Assembly: GCA_029207755.1 (NCBI GenBank)
Contig: JARCOQ010000017.1
Span: forward strand, 868,001 to 932,000
Length of the DNA stretch: 64,000 nucleotides
Origin: Chamaea fasciata
Lineage: Eukaryota; Chordata; Aves; Passeriformes; Sylviidae
Direction of reading: 5' to 3'
Shown: positions 22,153 through 34,420 of the stretch, one piece after another
How the letters are laid out: every line of letters begins with the position of its first letter
Position numbering within the stretch: the first letter of the stretch is position 1
The notes under the pieces: model-generated
Told to the model about the DNA's origin: nothing
The model's input: the letters and a program-made list of their open reading frames with translations, nothing else
Databases searched by the model: none
Position numbers and translations under genes: made by a program

Positions 22153-22745
22153 CCCCCGGCCGGGCGGCGGGGCGAGCGGAGCCGCGGGGCTCCGGGCCCC
22201 GCTCCGCAGCCCCGGGGCCGGGGCGAGAGGGGGGCGAGAGCCCGCGGCGGGCGGGCGGGCGGCTTTGGTTTCAATTCGTGCTGTTGTTGTTGCTGTTGGA
22301 TTTATTTTTTTGGTTGTTTTTTTTTTTGGTTTTTTTTTTTTTTTTTGGTCTTTACCGACATGTTGGCGGAAGGTTCCGCCGCCGCGCGGGGGCTGCGCGG
22401 GGCCGGGGCTGCGGCGGGGAGGGCGCGGAGGGGGCGCGGAGGGACCCCGGCCCCGGCCCGGGCGGGCTCTGCTGGGCGCTGGGTTATTTAAAAAGAGCGA
22501 GAGGAGAGCAAGGGCAAAGTGATGCAATCCTTTAAGCATGGCTGGGAATGCTGTGTACATGATGCAATCTCGTGTAACTGTCAGTCATGGATTGAGTAAT
22601 CTGTTAAAGATGTTCCTACAGTTTTTTTTATTATAAAGAATAATCTATTTCTATAAGAAAATACATATGTATATTTTGGGATCTATGCATTCTTGCTACA
22701 TTTGAAGCATTAATGAACAATTTTAATAAACTTTATGACTAGGTT
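22153..22745 (+). other. CEBPB: CEBPB 3' untranslated region
   Basis: Begins GC-rich, then has a T-rich stretch at 22297-22347 and an AU-rich second half (about 22,615-22,735) with several A/U stretches of the kind that destabilise immediate-early mRNAs. Ends about 15-20 nt after the poly(A) signal; the downstream A-run at 22746-22757 is genomic. Confidence 0.8.
22725..22730 (+). terminator. CEBPB: CEBPB poly(A) signal AATAAA
   Basis: AATAAA in TTTTAATAAACTTTATG, about 575 nt after the stop, the only canonical signal in the AU-rich end of the UTR. Confidence 0.88.
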
Positions 22746-22757
22746 AAAAAAAAAAAA

Positions 22758-24425
22758 GGAGCTTGTTTTATTTTGAAGGCATGTTTAAAGTTAAACACAG
22801 GGCTGAAATTCCAGCTGATTCTGGCTCGATGCTGTGATCAGGGATAGGGATTCTTGTCGGTCTTTTAGCTTTCTCTGAGTGAAAGGAAAAACAAAACAAA
22901 ACAACAAACCAATAACCAAAACCAACCCCCCAAACCCCCAAGAGAAACTCAGCAAAGAGCAGAGCTGGAAGCCTTAGCCAGTTCTTGTTGCCTCATTTTA
23001 TTTCCTCTAATCACCTGCCTTAGCTGCTGCTTGGGTGTTGTTTGGGGAGGAGGTGTTTGTGTTGGGTTTTTTTCTGCACTTCATGCTGTTTTGAACGTGT
23101 AGAGCAAGATGTGCTATCCAAACCATGACCAATCCTTGGCAAATAACGCCGAGTCTGAAGTGGGAGGGAGGAAGAAAAAGGAAGGGAGGAAGCCTGAAAT
23201 GAGGTTTTGTTTGTGTTTGGTTGTTTTGGGTTTTTTTTAATTTTTTTTTTTTCTTCTCCATTACAGAGTTTCTATTCTCTATGATTCAGCATTTCTTATG
23301 TTTGTAGTTTACAGGAATAAACGTGAGAAAGTATCAATTCTGTTGGATCTCGGTAATTTCGGGCATTGCTCAGGAAGCTCCCATGAGACCCAGCCAGGTG
23401 AGAGGCTCATGAACCACCCCCTTCCCTTCGCTCCTGAGACATTTCCCTAAAGAAATGGTCCATCCTCTGATGAGAGGGGTTTGCTGGGGGCAGGAGACAG
23501 GCAGGTGGGGGCTGGCACAGGAGGGGGTTCGTAGCAGGCCAGGACTCTGCTCTGGGGAGATCCAGGGCCCTGCCTGCTGCTGGCACAGCTGGAGCTCCCA
23601 GCCGGGTTATTCCCTGCTGCGAGGTCTGTGAGGAGTGAACAGTCTCAGGCTGGTTCCGTGGAGGGAGCTGGGCAAAAGATCAGGTCTTAGTCAGCATTTT
23701 CCATTTTCCTGTTAGGCCGAATTTAAGCGTGAAGTTTTTAGATCCAGATTCCCAGTGCCTGAGGAAAGAAACTCCTTCAGTGCCCGTGCTCTGACAGCTG
23801 AGCACAAAAGGGGGTTTCGGTACAAACGGCCTTGAATTTGTTCCTATGCGTTCCACACAAACAGCCGTGGCCTGCAGGACAAATCCCGAGTTTGTTGCTT
23901 GTTTCCAGCGTCTCTTTAAGCAAAACATGTTTTCCACTGAAGGAACTGCTCTGCTTTTTTTGACTCCTAAGATCAGAGCCTCCTGCAGGTCCATCAGCTG
24001 GAGCCCTCCCTGACATTCCCTGCACATTCCCTGCTGGCCCCAGCGCTGTGCAGCGGCGAGCAGGGCACGGTTAGCCCCACACAGATTTCCCCCATTTGTA
24101 CAGTGCGGTGCAGTTGTTTTTTACAAGCCCCTAAAATAGATTCCTTGGGTGAGCTCGCTCCTGCACCAGCGTGACTCAAGTTCTTGCAGGCAGGACAGAC
24201 GTTAGATCTTGTCTTGGCTGTCCCTCGTGACCGTGATTACTCCAGCCTCCCGTGGCTGTTTATTCTACTATTTGTATCGTTACGAAACTTATCCACATCG
24301 TTAGATCCTATTTTCTTCTTGTGCTGGAGGCCACACAATGTCACCCAAACCTGGCAGCAGCGTTCCCAGCCAGAGCCTGGCGCTGCCCGGCGTGCGAGTG
24401 CTGCAGGACTGGAGATGTCCTCAGA
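22758..24425. other. Intergenic, CEBPB downstream flank
   Basis: No gene or sizeable repeat seen. Short CAAAA-rich stretch near 22,887-22,940 and T-runs at 23,231-23,252. Confidence 0.6.
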
Positions 24426-24706
24426 TTCTTTCTTTTCTTTCTTTTCTTTCTTTTCTTTCTTTTCTTTCTTTTCTTTCTTTTCTTTCTTTTCTTTCTTTTC
24501 TTTCTTTTCTTTCTTTTCTTTCTTTTCTTTCTTTTCTTTCTTTTCTTTCTTTTCTCTTTCCTTCTTTCTTTCCTTCTTTCTTTCCTTCTTTCTTTCCTTC
24601 TTTCTTTCCTTCTTTCTTTCCTTCTTTCTTTCCTTCTTTCTTTCCTTCTTTCTTTCCTTCTTTCTTTCCTTCTTTCCTTCTTTCCTTCCTTCTTTCCTTT
24701 TCTTTC
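24426..24706. repeat. Compound polypyrimidine tract: 9-bp then 12-bp repeat
   Basis: A pure C/T tract on the plus strand, about 280 bp. The first half (24426 to about 24554) is about 14 copies of TTTCTTTTC. The second half (to about 24672) is 9-10 copies of TTTCTTTCCTTC, then a degenerate end. Both periods are multiples of three, so open frames run through on both strands (Phe/Leu/Ser on plus, Lys/Glu/Arg/Gly on minus); these are artefacts. Confidence 0.96.
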
Positions 24707-26014
24707 ACAAGCTTTCCAACAAGAGTTCAGCTCATGGGGGCTGGAAGGCAGGGTTGATTTTAAGATAAGATGTACTGAAGGAATTTATATATGTTTAAAT
24801 AATAGTCCGGTTTTGGAGATTGAGCTCCAGCAGGCATGAAGGAGCTAATCCCCATCCTTAAACCCTGCCTGCCCCGGTGCAGGAGAGCCAGGGCTGCAAT
24901 TTAAAGAATGATGTTTAAATTGCTGCTGTATTCCAAGGTATCTCCTAATTAGGATGGCAGATTTCTAGTTCAGGAGGAACCTTGTCCAGCAACGATGGTT
25001 TTGTACAGACAGGAAAATTAGGGCCACGAACACGCCAATTTTACAGGAGTCTCAGAAGGGATCCGTGAAAGACTTGGAAAGAGAATTCCCCAACCCTTCA
25101 TTTTTAATTTTGTATTACCCTCATAACTTCCATTGTAGGAGCTTTGTAGTGCCATTAAATGCATGGAGGTCATGAAACACTCTGCCCTTTAAAACAGTAT
25201 ATGAAAAAGCCCGGGTAATTAAAATATTTCCTAGAAAATAATAGTCTGGAAAAAAATAGCTTGTAAATGAATCTGAGAAAATTCCAAGCACTTAAGCAGA
25301 CAAAAGATTCCAAATACCTTTTCTAATTGCAGTGGGGGGGGATTGGAAAATCCCTGCCCAAACAGTGTCTCAGCTCCAAATATTGATTTAGTTTCCCATG
25401 ACAAATAGGATTCTGCTGGCTGAGAGCAGCACTTGGAATGTCTCAGCTGGCCAGGGACAGGACTTCCCGAGCTTCTCTTCCCAAAATCACTCAGGACAGC
25501 TCGTGGGAGGCAAACCCTGCAGAGAACTGCAGGCACCAGGGAGCTGCTCTCACTTTTACAGAAATTTATAAGCAGCATTTCATTTGGGCTTTTTACTTTT
25601 GTCTTTCTTTTCAAATGATGTATTACGGTGGTTAATTTTGTGCACCTCTTTCTTATTGCTACTAAAATAATAGAGGCTTTTCCTCTGCAGAAATCAGTCT
25701 GTAAATCCTTGGCACTGCCATCCCCTTCCTAAAGCTGGTTTATATACTCGTTTATAGAGTGTTTGAATTCACAAGTGCTTAGTACTGTAAAATGAATCAT
25801 ATGTAGCAGCTAAAAAAAAAAATATGTACAAGTACAATTGTAGTTTTGAAAGCAGTTCTTCAATTATCACTCTGTTATCTGCCCAAAGCGTGTGGAACCC
25901 AGTGCAGTTCTGACACTGTGGTGCTGCTTTTCCACTTTTCCCACTGCCTTCCATTGGTGACTTCTGGAAGATGTGGGAAAATTCATGCATCTTTCTATAC
26001 TAATTATTGCTCTT

Positions 26015-26095
26015 CTGTCAAATAAAAATCATCCTGCTCCTCTGCCAAATAAAAATCGTCCCGCTCTCCTGTCAAATAAAAATGGTGCAGCTCCC
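26015..26095 (+). repeat. Triplicated unit carrying AATAAA
   Basis: Three imperfect tandem copies of a roughly 30-bp unit with core GTCAAATAAAAATC followed by a CCTGCTC-like tail; each supplies one AATAAA. Confidence 0.8.
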
Positions 26096-29000
26096 AGGGC
26101 TGGCAGGGCCCCCGTTCCCCAAATATGCTGCACGTGATCTACTGGAAACTGGAAACTCTGCTGGAAACCAACGTGCCTTTTGTGATCATTTCCCCACCTG
26201 CTCAGCGGTCCAAATGTTTTATTTTGAATTCAGGGCTTTCCTCCCCTCCTGGATGTGCTGGTGGGTAGATGTGCCTGGATGTGGGAAACTGTAGGGCTGG
26301 AATTCCGAATGAGGATAAGTGTGTTAACACTCGTCTAAGATAATTGATTTGCATTTACGACAGGGATATGTTTAATTCCAAATCTTCCAACCTGGTGCCA
26401 CGATTTCACAGAGTGGTGCCAAATTTAACCCTCACTCATTACAAATTCCCCCCCCAAAAATTATATAGTTATTATGGAAATTATTCATGTAAAAATAATT
26501 AATAATAACAAATCCCAATACTAATTTCTAGCCAATTAAAAATTAAGAAGGGCTGTGATCCACATCTGGTTTTCACCTTGCCCTGTCCTGTTGGCCCTTG
26601 CTTTTGGGATTCCCGTGTCACGCATTCCGCAGCTACCGAAGCGCCTTCCCGGAGTTCAGGGTATTCAGTCAGAGGGTTCAGTTAGGTCTCCTAATTTTGT
26701 ACAATTTGCAGAATAAATCCTCTCTGCAGGCTGGAGCTTTGTGAACCCTGGCTGTGGCGGGCTCCATGCAGACACCTCAAAGGGAGCCTTGGCCAGGAGG
26801 CTGCGGGAGGCTCCGGCCCCAGCCCCGCACGGCCCCAGACTTGTTTGTTTGCTATAAATACCGCGCCTTTGCCAGTGGATTGCAACAGCAGTTCATTAAG
26901 GCTGTGGTGAGCAGCTCGCTGGTGGTGCTGGAAATGACAGGGACAGGAATCCCAAATAACCAAACCCCCCCTTCCAGCCTCACCTGCCGCCTTCCCTCCC
27001 CACCTGAGCGCGGCGGCTGCTGGTGCTTTGGGACAGGTTCTCTAAAAACGACCAGAGGAGCTTTGGTTTGAGAATTGAAGGTGATGGTGACACGACGGGA
27101 AAATATTTCAGAGCAACATGATGAAACAATTACTTGGCTGCAGCAATTCGAGAAGGGAATCACAAGAAGGAGAGAAAGTGCCTGGAGCAGCTTTGGAAGC
27201 GCAAGGGGCGCGGTGGCTGCAGCAGGAGCAGAGTTCTGCTCGTGTCCCCAGCCCCTGCCAGCCACACACAACCCAGGGCTGGATGTTTCTGACAGGGATG
27301 CTGAGCCCAGGTGTCCTGGAACAGTAAAATCCAGCTCCTGTCTCTATTGCCCTCTGCAGTGCAAAAGGCCAGAAAATAAACCAAGAATGTAACTCATTGA
27401 GAGACTTCAGCGTGTCTAAACTTCAGTGTGTGAGGAGCAGAATATGTGGGGGATAACCTGGCACAACGAGATGAGGAGAATTACAAAAAAAAAAAAAAAA
27501 AGAAAGAAAGGAGTAATTATCAAGGAGTTTGGTTGCTTAGAGGAATGCAAGCTGGCCCCCAGCCAGGAACACTTCAGTTAAGCACACAAGCCAGCCTCGG
27601 TGCCAGCTCTGTGAAGAAACCCAACCTCTGCACAGGGCTGCTCTCCTGCTGCTGAGTTATTGATGGGCACTCAGGGTGGCACAAAACATTTCTGGGCTTG
27701 AAGTTAAGAACTGCGCTGATTGCTGGGCTGAGTCCCCAGATCTGGAGGAGAAGGAGAGATGGCAGAAGGCCCTGATGTCTGAGTGCAGCTACAGTGTCCT
27801 CAACCCCTCCTAAAGCAAATTACAGAGCAGCTGAGTTAATGAGTGCAGAACACTGACAGAAATTAAGATGCAAGGGATGAATGTGGAGCTTTGGAACAAA
27901 AGAGACGGTTCCTGGTCCTGCCTTTTCCACCAGTTTTTCACATATCTCTATATTATCAGTTAGCCCCTAAACAGAAGGGAGGCTCAGGCAGGTATCTGCA
28001 GTTCCAGGTGCAGTTGCCATAGCTGCAGGTGGATTTGCCTGTTCCATATTTAGATCCTGATCCTTCACATGTGCTTCATTTTATACGTGTAGCTGTAGTG
28101 ATTTCAGCGGAACTATTATTACTGGCATGAGTAATGATCACTGCATAAATCTGTATTTACATGGGATGCATTTACATGGATCTGTATATACATGGATCCC
28201 AGATCACGGCGTCTCTGGGAAAATTTTTGTGCCTTGCTCAGTTTTGCAGCACATGCCCTGGCAAATTCTGAGCACTTCATTTGGTGTGTTTTCAGATTTG
28301 AGAGAGCCGATCTGGCTGCCTCTTGCTGCGCAAAAGGAGCTGACAGTGGCTTCGGCATTTCTGCATTTCCCAGGGAAAAAAACCTCAGCCACCAGAACAC
28401 CTGACAAGTGGGATACAGTGTTCTGAGGGCTTCCAGCTCCACAGCTGGGTGTGTGTTGTGCCCCAGCACAGGAGCTGGCAGGGTGTGGGTGCTGTGGGCA
28501 GTGCTGTGCAGAGCCTGCAGCTGCCCAGCCCCGGGGTCACGCTGCTGGGGGCTCAGGATGGGAACCAGCAGGGCAGACCTGGCTGTCCAGGGAAGGAGAT
28601 GCTCTCCAAGAGGCCCAAAGGGATCGTGCTGCTCTCAGGGAGCCCATCCAGGCCTGGCAGCCAGGGCTGGAGAGCTCGGTGTGATAGTGCCTGGCTGCTG
28701 ATCAAAGGGCTCTTGAGCAATAACCCCCTGCACATCAGCAGGAGCTGCTGCCAAGAGCAGGGACTTCTCTGGGCTGCGAGACAACTGATAAAGCAGATGC
28801 TGAGAAAAGCACTGATGCCTGCGTTGGGCAATCTGAGAGAGACTGATGGCTACTGGAAAATGTTATTTGGATTTTCGCTCTGCAATTGCAGAAGCCCAAT
28901 TTGCCAACGGCTCCCACTTTGTGCCACGCTTGGGTTTAGTTTCCATTTTTTGCAAAGCGTTTTGTTTAGAGGAATAGATGCCCCCACTTTATGGGGAAAC

Positions 29001-29554
29001 CCAATACTCTTGGGTAGTTCTTCCTCTGCCAATAACAAATGTGGGTTGGTCGTGCCTTCCCCCAGGACGAGGGGAGTTCTCCTGGGAGCTTGGCTTGCGA
29101 GGGACGGGGCACCCACAAATCCTCTTGGCACCCAGCCTGCGCCTGGCTGCAGGGGACACAGTCCTTGGGCAGGGCTGGCAGAGTGGGAAGGGGCTGGCAG
29201 AAAGGGCAGCGAGGCCAAGCTGCACGTGGTGGAGGGGCCTGGGAAGGAGGAAGCGATACCCGGCAGCCCAGGGTTCTGGGAAGGCTGCTGCAGCCTGGGC
29301 CACTGATGGGAACCACTCCCGAGAGCCCGGGGACCACTTTCCCACTGACCCCAGGGCAACGTGCAGGGAAAATCTCACCCCGGTGCTTTGTCTTTAAGGC
29401 AGTCCTAGGGAAGGACTAAGGGCTGCAGCAGCAGGTGCTCCCCCGCACCAGCCCCGCAGGAGCTTTATGACCAGAGGGACAGTGCCTATTAATGAGCCAT
29501 AAGCTGAGCCCGTGTTTACTGCAGGACGGGAGGGAACTCCCTGCTCAGCCCTCC

Positions 29555-29586
<32 letters not shown>

Positions 29587-31379
29587 CCGGTGAGAAGGGG
29601 TGGGGTTGGGTGGGAGAGGCTTTCATTGCTGCCCTACCTGTTCTGGGCATAAATTGAAATGATCAGTCTCTAAATCCTGCCAATTAGGAATGCTTTACTG
29701 GCATGAGAGCCAGTTTTTACTGTGACAGCTAAAGCAAAAATGTTTTTCTTTTCTTTTTCTTTTTTTTTTTTTTTTTTGAAGGGGTAAAACCTTGTTTCAA
29801 CAGGGAGCAGGGGCCCAGGGCACAGCAGGGACCCTGTGGGGTGCAGGACCTTGCCAGGACAGGCAGGGCTGGGCAGCTCAGGGATAAATCCCTCCTGATG
29901 TGCTGGTGTGCCCTCCCAGGAGTGCCTGTTTGCCCCCCAGCGCTGGGCAGGGGTCTACAGCCCCCACAGCACCCTGGGGTTCCCCCAGTCCAGCTGCCAC
30001 CAGGGCTGGGGAAAGAAACACAGGGCTCACCCTTTCCTGGGCTCCAGCTGCCAACCAAGTGCCACCTGCCTGGGAGAGCAAAAGGAGATGCTTTTCCAAG
30101 ACTGTGAAAGTGCTAACCAGGGCAGTAGCTGTGCCCTCAGTGCCTTCCCAATCTCCTGATCCACAGATCCCTGAAATGAAGAGGCCAGTGGACCTCTTGG
30201 GTTAGTTACCTGTTGGTTTCTGCAGACATTGTTCTAGTTTTCCTCTCTGCTCCCTCTCTCAGGCAATACTCTGCAAAGGCCAGAAGCACAGCTGTCCCTC
30301 ACTCCAAACCCTTCCCAGACAGTAATTTGACCACACAGAGCCTGGCTCATTATACATGTTTAATAGGCAGATGCCATTAGAAAGTAATTTTTTCCCCAAC
30401 TGAGCAGCCTGTCCCTCATTAGGAAATCCTCTGCAGGGGCCAGATTTTCATCCTGCCCCATGATCTCGAGGTATCTAAGATCACCCTCAGAGCTGGATAA
30501 CATCTTTTCTACCTTGAAAACTCTGCTGGGTGGGATGAGCTCACCCAGGCTCAGTGACACCAGCGAGGGGAATTTCCCTTCAGCAGCGCCCACGGGACCT
30601 GGCAAAGGCCAGGTAAATATCTCTTCAAGGCAAAAGTTAAACCCCAAAATTTTGCATATTATTATTTTGACTTCTCTACCTCTCGCCATAGGAAGTTCAT
30701 TATTTTAGAAGAACTGCAGAAAACGTGTCTCCAGCAGCTCCAGCAGGAGCCTGTGTGCGCCCCAGACTGACGATCTGCCACATCTGGCACTTCCACCGGG
30801 GGCCTTCCCGCACGGGACAAACTGCCCAGGGAGGAGAATGCACACTTCCAAGTGGAACAGAAAGGACAAAACAGTTCCCGGTGCACCAGCCAATTTCCAA
30901 GGCCAAATCCAGCGCTCTGCAAGCCCAGGGGAAAGGTCATCACGAGCCAGGGAGAGAATCGCTGCATTGCCAGCACTGCATGAGCAGAATAAACTCTCGG
31001 GGAGGGACTGACTGGGACAGTGGGATGCCACCCCCGGCTCCTGGCCGCCGTCCCCTCGACATTACCCTCATTCAGGTGATCAATCTCCGAGCCAAAGGAG
31101 CACAGGCTGCAGCCAGTAACATAAAAGACACCAATTAGATTTATAGAAGAGCCTTGCAAACTGCTGGATGATAGATGGAGCAGCAAAGAGCAGCAGGAGG
31201 ATTCAGTGCCCTGCCAGGCTCCCAGCGCGGCCGTTCTCGGGAATTTCACCTTCCCTGGCGGCAGCTCTGTGGCTTTGGGGACAGGGGCACCGTGGCAGCC
31301 TCTGCCCCGGTCTGGCAGCGAGCCTGAGCTCGGCACTTCCCGCATGAATCACCGAGTCCCGAAATCGAAAAGCGTGCAT

Positions 31380-31408
31380 ATGCAAATGCTAATTAAAGCC
31401 ATTAGCAT
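31380..31408. promoter_or_regulatory. Octamer and homeobox-type site cluster with inverted repeat
   Basis: Perfect octamer ATGCAAAT at 31380-31387 overlaps the left arm of a perfect 8-bp inverted repeat (ATGCTAAT at 31386-31393, ATTAGCAT at 31401-31408, 7-nt spacer). The left arm runs into TAATTA. Resembles a POU/homeodomain enhancer core; function inferred. Confidence 0.4.
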
Positions 31409-32407
31409 AGTCAGTTACCCAAGCTGCAGTATCTCCGTGAGGCAGCGATCCCACACCCCTGCTCCGGGTTTGCGTTCGGGTTCCCGGCAGCTGCGGCCAC
31501 AAACTGCTCCAAGAACCAATTTTTCCCTCGTGCAGTTCCAGGAAGGAAAAGGAAGAGTGAGAGTTTGCCAAGAGGCTTCCTGACAACTCCCGGGGAATGG
31601 AGCAACCCCGGGAGCTGCTGGGGACAGCTGAGGGACGGCAGGAAGGATGGGGAGCCGGGCACCCTCTTCTTTAATCTGCCCATCTTTGGGTCTGTGTCAA
31701 CCCAAACAACGTGGGTTTCCCTCTGCTAGCAAATATTCTGACACGGGAAAAGACCGTGTGCCAGATTTTGACTCTATTTACATCGAATTACCCGAGATTA
31801 GAATCTGAAACTAGAAACTTTCTTTATACAGCTACAAATAGCTATATTATGCATTTTTAAGGGGTTAAGAAAAGGAGGAAATCATAACCACAGAAGTCAT
31901 AAAGGCAACTTATCCCAAGCCAAATAGTTTTGTTTCTAATGCAGGGCTTTAATTATAACATGTCATATAATGATGACATAGTGCTATAATAGGCAAATAT
32001 AATGCATTAATCTGATATTATATTCTGGCTTTAACAATAGGTGCAGCGAACCAGCCTTAGTGGATAACTCATTCAGAACCTCTCTGCACACTCCACCTAG
32101 ATACTTATCTGCCTCTTTAATTAAGTGGAGGGAAACTTCTTGAGGCCGTACCCATAAAGCCAGTCTCTGATGATAGCAGAGTTACTGGAAGCCTTTGGTA
32201 ATCGTTTACACCCACGTTTTGTGGTTAGCTTCCAACTTTGGCTCTTTCCTTCTCACTTTGGAACCACCTATTTATCCCCCAGCGTAAATCCCCGGCTGCT
32301 TTTGTGCCGAGAGGGGCACAAAGGACTCGGGGGTTTGTTTGAGCAACACGTCAGCAAATTGCCATTGGCTCCTCAGGACTGAGCCAGGCTTCTGAACGGC
32401 AGAACTG

Positions 32408-32456
32408 CACAAACAAACAAACAAACAAACAAACAAAACCACAAAAAACAAAACAA
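32408..32456. repeat. (CAAA)n tetranucleotide repeat
   Basis: About seven perfect CAAA units followed by degenerate CAAAA units. Confidence 0.9.
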
Positions 32457-34420
32457 AAAAACCTCCAAAAAACCAGCTTTGGCACATTTTCACCTACCTG
32501 GAGCAGAGCACCAGGGGTGGGCAGTGCCACCTCCCTGGAGCCCGAGGTCCCAGGCTGTCCCCAGGGACACACAGCTTCAGTGGGAGCAGCACGGGGACAC
32601 TGGGACAAAGTCCTCTCTCCTGACTCCATGGGTCCTGTGGAGCTTTGTGTACATCAAAACCGCCCTTTCTGGCTTCTTCAAACGCAGAGAATTGGCAGGA
32701 AAACAAAGTTTAACTGGTATATTCTCCCAGAGAAGGGGGTTCCTGAGTTGCAGGGCCCATTCTCTGCTTGGGCTCTTTGGGAGAAATATCCTGCTCTGAG
32801 CTGGATGCAGAAATCAGAAATACCCAGCATGGGGATGGCACCTGAGGGGAGCACAGGGCCAGGCCACGAGCCAAAGTCTGAGGTGACAGGAGCACACTGT
32901 GACAGCCCCTGCAGCAGCACAAAGGCCGCTGCCACCACGTCCCTGGGCTCCAGCACCATCTGGGCAGATCCACATGGTGTGAGCATCACCAGAAAGGCTC
33001 CAGGCAGCTGCTGCCTCCTTTTCCAATTCCTTTTCCATTTCCTTTTCCTTTTCCTCTCCTGTGGCTCACTTCCGTGCCCTCCTCCGGGCTTCCCCCCTAT
33101 GAACGGTCTGCTAATGACCTTTGAACAGACCACGGTCGAGAATGTCACTGCAAAGCTTCTTAATCTTCTGGTGGCGCCTGGGTAATGTGGTGATGGGCAC
33201 TGAAATGCCGAAAAACAGACAGACAGATAGCCAGATAAGATTAGATGCAGCAGTAATTTAGTCACTCATCATACAGAGCAGCTGACATAAGTTCATTTGT
33301 AAAGCCAACTGCTAAAATTGCTTTGGAAGTCCTGACATTTGAATCCTGTTGAAAGGCAGAGCTTTGATGTGAATTGTTTTGGTGGCATGCGCGTGATTTG
33401 AATGGAAGCTCACCTGGGCAGGTAGTACCAGACCGGCCATTCCTGGCATTCCCCTGCACAGGGGAGCAGTGTCCATGCAAATCCATCCCTTGGGATGGCT
33501 CGGGGCAGGCAGATAACTGAGCAGCATGGAGCAGACACACACTGAAGGCATGAGCTCCACGCTGGGCTGATATGCAGAATGAATCATGGAGAATAAAGGG
33601 CTCAAACCGCCATTTATACGACTAAACGTAACCCCAAAACACTTTTACATCAGGCATGATCAGGAAATGAATGCAGAAAAATTAACAGATAAGCGTTATT
33701 CCTTCTCTTTTTTTCATTAATATTTATTGAATGACACTGTGGGGGAGATGGAGGAGGAAGGGAAATAAAACAGACCTGTCCAATTCCCTGATTGTTTACA
33801 CCACCTCTTTATTTCCTGCATTCATCGCAGCGGAAATTATTTACATTTGCATGTTATGTCTTTGTAATTTGGCATTAAAATTTTTCAAAGACGCTTCCTA
33901 GGGCAGTTCATTTTTTGAAGTGGGTTATTTGTTTTCGCCCTAAATGTGAGGCCACACAGAACCATTCCCAGCTCGGGAAGGGGCAGGGGAGTCAACACAG
34001 GAGTGTTGGTTGGTCCCTGTGCTGCTCCGAGGGGCATTCCCAGCACTGACACTTTGCAGCGCTCAGTCCCTCTGAAGCAAAAGCTGCCAAGCGCAGGATG
34101 AACCGCAGATAAATCCTTGCAGCTCTTAATTAGTGACTGCTGAACTCTCAGAAGATTCTGTGGTTGAATTAGAATGAGCACTCAGAAAGTTCAAATGTTA
34201 AGCAAAGTCTCTCTGGTTATCATGATGGGAGTCGCTCTCTGGAGCTGCCTCGCTCATCCCACCTTCAATATTTCCTGCCCAAAGCACTGCAGAGGCAGCA
34301 GCTGGCACAGAAAGCAGCTGCCAGCCCAAATCAGGGATTGCAGGTGTGAGCAGCAGTGTCCACACAGTGACACTTCACCTGGCTTAGGGCTGGGAGGCTC
34401 CGACTAATCCTGCTGAGCTC

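Larger units (their letters stand above)
20240..22480. promoter_or_regulatory. CEBPB: CpG island spanning CEBPB promoter and gene
   Basis: GC- and CpG-dense block that starts about 0.65 kb upstream of the TATA box and runs through the single exon. This is the usual context for CEBPB in vertebrates. Edges judged by eye. Confidence 0.8.
24707..34420. other. Intergenic, unique sequence with short repeats
   Basis: No recognised gene. Contains a 31-bp triplicate at 26,015-26,095, A-run at 27,485-27,502, T-run at 29,759-29,777, a (CAAA)n run at 32,408-32,456 and AT-rich segments at 26,330-26,560 and 31,740-32,130. A 285-codon open frame at 28449-29306 is discussed under findings. Confidence 0.6.

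Noticed and set aside
20926..22560. 544-codon open frame antisense to CEBPB
   Set aside because: Shadow of the GC-rich CEBPB coding sequence; Gly/Arg/Pro/Ala composition and no independent motif.
24184..24839. Phe/Leu-rich 194-codon frames, superficially like membrane proteins
   Set aside because: Polypyrimidine tract translation.
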